Positions 55,801-58,338 of a stretch of DNA of 58,338 nt are shown here, piece after piece; the stretch's first letter is position 1; each line of letters opens with the position of its first letter. The stretch spans positions 1 through 58,338 of the forward strand of contig JAJDDV010000061.1 of assembly GCA_029260135.1 (NCBI GenBank), in the 5' to 3' direction. Made by a program: the position numbers and the translations under genes. The notes beneath the pieces are model-generated. The model searched no databases. It saw only the letters and a list, made by a program, of their open reading frames with translations, and was not told the DNA's origin. This DNA is from Phycisphaerae bacterium. GTDB taxonomy: Bacteria; Planctomycetota; Phycisphaerae; UBA1845.

Positions 55801-57186
55801 GACGGACCCCTCAGCGGAACACTGATAGATGGCGAGGCGACGACGGTCATCCTTTCGATCGATACAGCCGCCACGTCGACACTGAGCCCCGGCCTGCACG
55901 ACGTGACGATCGAGTTTTCCGATCTGACCAACCAGGAGACTGCCGTTCGAACGGTTTCGCTATCCGTTGTCGATCCGCTCGTCACCTTGCGCGAGTCCCT
56001 CGTCCCGTCTTCAGCCCGGCAACCCGGAGGACCGTCGTACACCTATAACATGGCGAGGTATCCTGTAACGAATGCCGACTATGCAGCCTTTCTCAATGAC
56101 GCGCTCGCCGGCCCCGGCAACGAACGCGGGGCCTATTTGTACTTCGACACGGACTCAGGCGACGTCTACCTCAACACCGCGGCGATCGGAACAACCGGGG
56201 TCGACGGAACGGGCACCTTTGTCTTCAACGCGACGGTGAATCCGCACGTGTCGTACGATGCGACGCTGGGGACGTACGTTGTCGCCGTAGGCCGAGAAGA
56301 CCATCCCGTGACCGGGGTGAGCTGGTACGGGGCAACCAAGTTTGCCAACTGGCTGACACTCGATCAGGGTCTTCCGACGACCCAGCGCTGCTATCAAGAA
56401 TCCGACTCAACGGATCTTGACGGCTGGCGTCCCGTGTCGATCTGGGAGCGGAACTGGGTCGTTCGGGATCTCGCAGACACCGAGCGTATCTCACTGATCG
56501 ATAAGTTTGGATTCCGCCTTCCTATGGACGCCGGAAGCGACAACGACCCCGTCAGCTCTGACGAGGCCGACGCCTACAACGAATGGTACAAGGCCGCGGC
56601 TTGGGACGACGTGGCCGGCTTGAATCGCCTCTACGCGTTCGGGAGGGACACGATCGGCGGTGCGGATGCGAACTTCCGCGACAGCGGCGACCCCATGGAC
56701 AACGACACGACGCCGGTGGGATACTTCGACGGAACGCTGAAGGGAACGACGTTCGCAACGAACGGCAACAACAACGGGTTCGGGTTATTCGATATGGCGG
56801 GTAACGTCTTCGAGTGGATGCAAGGACGGTTCAACAACAGTGCGAGCGGGCTGAGCTTTCGCGCAGCGCGCGGCGGGAGCTGGGATGACGCGGTCAACTC
56901 GCCCGACCTGCTCGCCGTATCGCGGAACCTGGCACCGGCGAGCGTGTGCGACTCACGGATCGGATTCCGTGTGGTTCGCGTCCCCGAGGTGCCCGACGGT
57001 GACATCAATCGAGACGGCGTCATCGACCGCAAAGATGTGGGAGCGTTGCCGAATTGCCTGACGGGTCCGCAGCCGTCGGCGCTATCCGGTCTTCTTGCCG
57101 GGTGTAAGCCGCTTGATCTGTACGAAGATGGAGCGATCGATCTGCACGATGTGAGCAAGCTCCAGACCGCGTTCGTCGGACCGTAG
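49816..57186 (+). CDS. Giant secreted protein with four FGE-sulfatase-like domains, nine beta-sandwich domains and a dockerin
   Basis: This 2,456-aa protein has a signal peptide (IIKTAALATALTLILHPSVIA). Four FGE/SUMF1-like domains lie at about residues 31-373, 825-1123, 1221-1571 and 2059-2393. Each has a variant of VSWYGAVKYCNWL, YRLPMD...YNEWFKAAS, YGFGRD, NGYxLFDLSGNVxEW and RGGSF. Between domains 1 and 2 lie four BACON-like beta-sandwiches (pattern GxxGGPF...Y-x-L-x-N...W-L), between 2 and 3 one, and between 3 and 4 four. A dockerin-like pair ends it (DINRDGVIDRKDV, DLYEDGAIDLHDV). The active-site cysteines of true formylglycine-generating enzymes are absent after RGGSF, so the domains are probably binding or structural. 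The GTG start has GGAGG at seven bases. Confidence 0.88.
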   Translation: MTDINGIIKTAALATALTLILHPSVIAASEVDFVFIPGTDVQVDGPTHAFRISRFEIRNDQFVEFLNDAKLNPDNERGRFMFFDTLTGDVYVHSQQTGSAGTDPDPLTTLMFSASLSGQIEILADVYQVVTTPTDFSSHPVTGVSWYGAVKYCNWLTMDTGLAPSDRAYTESGSDDLIGWHPVTIAREDWATRDLTDAERLALLEVLGYRLPMDGGDAAANPSLYNEWFKVASRKPDDVSGLPIFGADYGFGRDLLGDPDANYRCSGDPFEDPLECISGGTTPVGFYDGLNTLADGTSTQSTDNGYNLFDLSGNVWEWMQDQGFDPNDRQNRGGSFRSSSQSLLLPSRAVRLADAVSDATGLRVVQSVAHDLLVTPNAELTNTGPWGGPYDTEQPTAITYRAQNVTDHDVTLALDVSATWLTVSNVPPTDILILPYGYVDAAVSLTPTCDGTLTLGENTTSIRFENTAEGTSVVRTARLTVTEPLTVSPNVTFDVAEFFGRPTPTRVYTLTSESELPVNYTVAWTDTSDPPQPLGWLLLNGDPDDATGTVSPLGTGELAVSFDTSLMDAGTYAADVNFTDDCTLEAFVRPVRIIVKPTFSVTPAEDVQSAGVIRGPFTPDHLFTLTNLSGGRITWVASATPISPETESDWLDLTPPVGALLARGDTVDILASVNALADSKPVGTYELIIEFRHLQTGFKVQRKLTLDITEVVVDPPGDVTFTGLLGGPFDPTSTVYTIRNTSLSEMPWRVDFTETTVPPSGQAWLTISPASGVILNPTGEMDITVSPSVQAARLDTSTYTATLTFRSKLTGATTQRLVTLIIGDEGFALDMVSIPADHLQPSGPDYLYRVGRYEVTNSDFVRFLNDTLENSTEPRAAYLDHDTTAKTLRLTGDATLLFDAAVGGAIDFVDGAYIIQSGKKLLPVVGVSWYGAVKYCNWMTLNQQMDSPDQRIYTEGPTAGDFDSLDPPDQVVARRGFRLLMDGDSSTAAAYNEWYKAAAWNDGTESNAAYGFGRDTLADADANFRESGDPNEPGLTAVGFYNGVNALADGITLTNLNGNAYSLFDMTGNVAEWSHNVGRVGTERAIRGGHFDSASASSSLRNDTRGSLPATATLSFVGFRVSQTIEPVDLTMSLADGESSRINGMVGGPYTFPGGVADRTAFTLQVENAGTQTVDGLTITISPAWLEVDGIAPRQIPPATRVDIPLRVADAATAAGISPEPSGDFALVPGTDLQTDGPVHDFWVGRAEVTNTEFAAFLRDARANADSATPDVRSHYLYYDLASGSLCINDKQAGEEGKSRSCAGSSTLLYDASVGRIQFVDDDDDYAIDIGFENHPVVGVTWYGAVKYCNWLSTTQGIPTPLRAYEEAAAPNVGGWHPVVVDDVTWSSGSMSPTARKLLIEDTLGYRLPMDDEAAAAAVYSEWFKAASRKDVDSQGLPVFGATYGFGRDDPLGAVDANYFASGDTENDQTTPVKFFNATSTLYTEPVTDCLAPTPEPAVTKDTDNGYGLYDLCGNVAEWTQEFGIDAPHDRALRGGSFRDDVTSPNLLNIGRTLLAPGAATDDVGFRVVRGTGHIITVVVADNLGGAGQTRHLLLDLREPFDVQPLSGIAETGLYGDDFSGRSHSFTLTNPSDAEMGWTVTMDQTWIDVQGPVTGESTGTLTGGASITLDVTTEDSVNDLATGTHEAVVLFTNTTTGESQSRTLDLTIGQPVSVTPDGDATMAFDGLWGGPFATPLSHTLHLTSDVTFPLAYTISADRTWLTLDPPSALSGTLDPDGSIDVTATIDETADALDVGDYNVILAFVWTDPDDESQTATISRTVALNVTDPVTIAQPQEPWAIGPDLDLLPSQNYTLSNTATYPVEVDVSVDAGWLDVDAPVVVLLPGVGQEQIVNVNVNANARTLFDGEYRAALTIENASAGILQCRNIVLMIGETMSVDPFDDFIAHGVLGGPIQPQGTAYRLINVARDAGGPIDWQVTVTTPGVDWLWMNRQRASDGPLSGTLIDGEATTVILSIDTAATSTLSPGLHDVTIEFSDLTNQETAVRTVSLSVVDPLVTLRESLVPSSARQPGGPSYTYNMARYPVTNADYAAFLNDALAGPGNERGAYLYFDTDSGDVYLNTAAIGTTGVDGTGTFVFNATVNPHVSYDATLGTYVVAVGREDHPVTGVSWYGATKFANWLTLDQGLPTTQRCYQESDSTDLDGWRPVSIWERNWVVRDLADTERISLIDKFGFRLPMDAGSDNDPVSSDEADAYNEWYKAAAWDDVAGLNRLYAFGRDTIGGADANFRDSGDPMDNDTTPVGYFDGTLKGTTFATNGNNNGFGLFDMAGNVFEWMQGRFNNSASGLSFRAARGGSWDDAVNSPDLLAVSRNLAPASVCDSRIGFRVVRVPEVPDGDINRDGVIDRKDVGALPNCLTGPQPSALSGLLAGCKPLDLYEDGAIDLHDVSKLQTAFVGP

Positions 57187-57258
57187 GGGCAAGGGGTCGA
57201 CGGGCGGCTCACCTGAAGGAGTTTGACGCGCCTGCGATCTTCGTGAACACTGTCCGTC

Positions 57259-58092
57259 ATGAAGATCAGCGTCGCACAGCTTCAATGCACATCGGACGCC
57301 GAATCGAACCGGGCCAAGGCGAAGGAACTGGTGGAACTGGCGGCAGGCGAAGGTTCCGACTTGGTGCTCTTCCCCGAAATGTCGGTGCTCGAGTTCTTCC
57401 CCCGTGTTTGCCACGATGAGTCGTTCTTCTGTTGCGCCGAGCCGATCCCCGGTCCAACGACGGAGTGGTTCGCGCAACTGGCCAGGCAAAACAACATCCA
57501 TATCGTGTACAACCACTACGAGAAGTCACCGGAGCACCTGTTCTTTGACGCGTGCGCCGTCGTCAACCGCAACGGCGAGTTCGTCGGCCGCCAGCGGATG
57601 ATGCACATCGCCGAGGCAGCGGGTTACGACGAAAAGTTCTACTACACGCCGGGCTGGGATCAGTATCGCGTGTTCGATCTGGAAGGCTGGCGCTTCGGGA
57701 TTGCGATCTGTTACGATCGACATTTCCCCGAGGTGTTTCGCAGTTTCCTGTTGCAGGGGGCGGAGCTGGTGTTGATCCCGACGGCGGTGGCAGCGTCTGA
57801 GCCCTTCACCGACGTCTATGCGATGGAGATGCAGGCGGCGGCGATCACGCACGGCGTCTACATCGCAATGGCCAACCGTGTGGGACGTGAAGACCCGCTG
57901 CATTTCATCGGCCAATCCATGGTGATCAGTCCGGAGGGGAAGATCCTCGCGCAGCTCGGGGCCGAGTCGACCGCGGCCTCTACAGTTGAGATCGATAAGG
58001 CATCCGTCACGCGAGGTCGCACACGGTTCCCCTTCCTGCGCGATCGCCGGCCCGACACCTACGGCCTCGTTTCCCAATCGCCGCCGCTTTGA
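57259..58092 (+). CDS. Carbon-nitrogen hydrolase (nitrilase superfamily), catalytic lysine replaced
   Basis: This 277-aa protein has the length and order of the N-carbamoylputrescine amidase/beta-ureidopropionase branch. It has VAQLQC at the start, the catalytic Glu40 in LFPEMS, a loop GRQRMMHIAEAAGYDEKFYYTPG, the nucleophile Cys151 in AICYDRHFPEVFR, and ALxTHGVYIAMANR-like QAAAITHGVYIAMANRVG. The usual motif is YRKMHIP; here Met114 takes the place of the catalytic Lys. Activity on C-N bonds is therefore uncertain. There is no good ribosome site before the ATG, but a stop at 57244 blocks extension. It lies 72 bases after the giant gene. Confidence 0.9.
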   Translation: MKISVAQLQCTSDAESNRAKAKELVELAAGEGSDLVLFPEMSVLEFFPRVCHDESFFCCAEPIPGPTTEWFAQLARQNNIHIVYNHYEKSPEHLFFDACAVVNRNGEFVGRQRMMHIAEAAGYDEKFYYTPGWDQYRVFDLEGWRFGIAICYDRHFPEVFRSFLLQGAELVLIPTAVAASEPFTDVYAMEMQAAAITHGVYIAMANRVGREDPLHFIGQSMVISPEGKILAQLGAESTAASTVEIDKASVTRGRTRFPFLRDRRPDTYGLVSQSPPL

Positions 58093-58097
58093 ACCGG

Positions 58098-58144
58098 CAG
58101 TTCCGCTTTATAGCGCAACCAGTCCAAACGTAGCGGAAGACTGG
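58098..58144 (+). terminator. Imperfect hairpin after the nitrilase-like gene
   Basis: CAG-TTCCGCT (58098-58107) can pair with AGCGGAA-GA-CTG (58132-58143), a 10-bp stem with a small bulge and a loop of about 24 bases. It begins six bases after the stop codon. No T-run follows, so termination is only possible. Confidence 0.3.
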
Positions 58145-58314
58145 CAGGATTCTCCGGGCGAAATGGACCCCCGAACGCTACGATCGGATAGAGCTTGCTC
58201 TAGAGCGGTTTCACTTAATTCGTAGCGCGTTCGGCGCCTGTTAGGGTTGCGCCCTGCGCGTGTTGTCCGTAGATTCGTTCCGGGCCCCCGGAGTGGGGCA
58301 GGAAGGAGTCACGG

Positions 58315-58338
58315 ATGGCAACGCCGTATTCGCAGGAT
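58315..58338 (+). CDS. Start of a further gene, cut by the window end
   Basis: ATG at 58315 is preceded by GGAAGGAG at about six bases, and eight codons are visible (MATPYSQD). The product cannot be identified. Confidence 0.55.

Overview
The window (about 58 kb, high GC, tightly packed) reads as chromosomal DNA of a member of the Planctomycetota, probably close to the Phycisphaerae. This is an inference. It rests on secreted proteins with dockerin-like ends and calcium-loop repeats of the form DCNxNGxxDxxDI, on DUF1573 and DUF1080-like exported proteins, and on many GTG/TTG starts. A conventional mreB/mreC pair and housekeeping genes (folC, aroB, dapB, rpmB, pcm) show that it is a core region. 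I see no rRNA, tRNA, phage, insertion sequence or CRISPR.

Layout. 1-4.4 kb: the end of a secreted protein, a TrkA_N-domain protein, folC and aroB, with copies of one heptanucleotide tandem repeat in two convergent gaps. 4.5-11 kb (minus): a glycosyltransferase-like protein, a small membrane protein, an exported DUF1573 protein and a large exported protein. 11.2-12 kb: dapB. 12.1-23.9 kb: a bidirectional locus. Leftward run an ABC-2 permease and an exported esterase. Rightward run three consecutive SPFH/band-7 (HflK/HflC-like) genes, an ABC ATPase, a second ABC-2 permease with a large insert, and a membrane-anchored protein. 23.9-31.2 kb: a hypothetical gene, an FHA-GAF histidine kinase, two divergent transporters, an exported protein-L-isoaspartate methyltransferase and a lipoprotein. 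31.2-34.5 kb (minus): a coiled-coil membrane protein, a 49-aa membrane protein, mreB and mreC. 34.9-41.2 kb (minus): a 24-repeat YWTD propeller protein and a metzincin protease. 41.4-44.7 kb (minus): a zinc-ribbon protein, 3-hydroxyacyl-CoA dehydrogenase, and a transmembrane sensor fused to a cold-shock domain. 45-47.1 kb (plus): rpmB, two YbjQ-like genes and a PrsW-like gene. 47.4-58.3 kb (plus): a beta-propeller-like secreted protein, a 2,456-aa protein with four FGE-like domains, a nitrilase-superfamily protein and the start of one more gene.

How the genes work together. The best candidates for undescribed biology are the SPFH-trio/ABC locus, the membrane-tethered cold-shock protein, the mreB operon with its two extra membrane proteins, and a C-terminal module of roughly 170-210 residues shared by four otherwise unrelated secreted proteins. 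That module suggests a common sorting, anchoring or assembly route for exported proteins in this organism. All functions are read from sequence patterns by eye; no database search was run.
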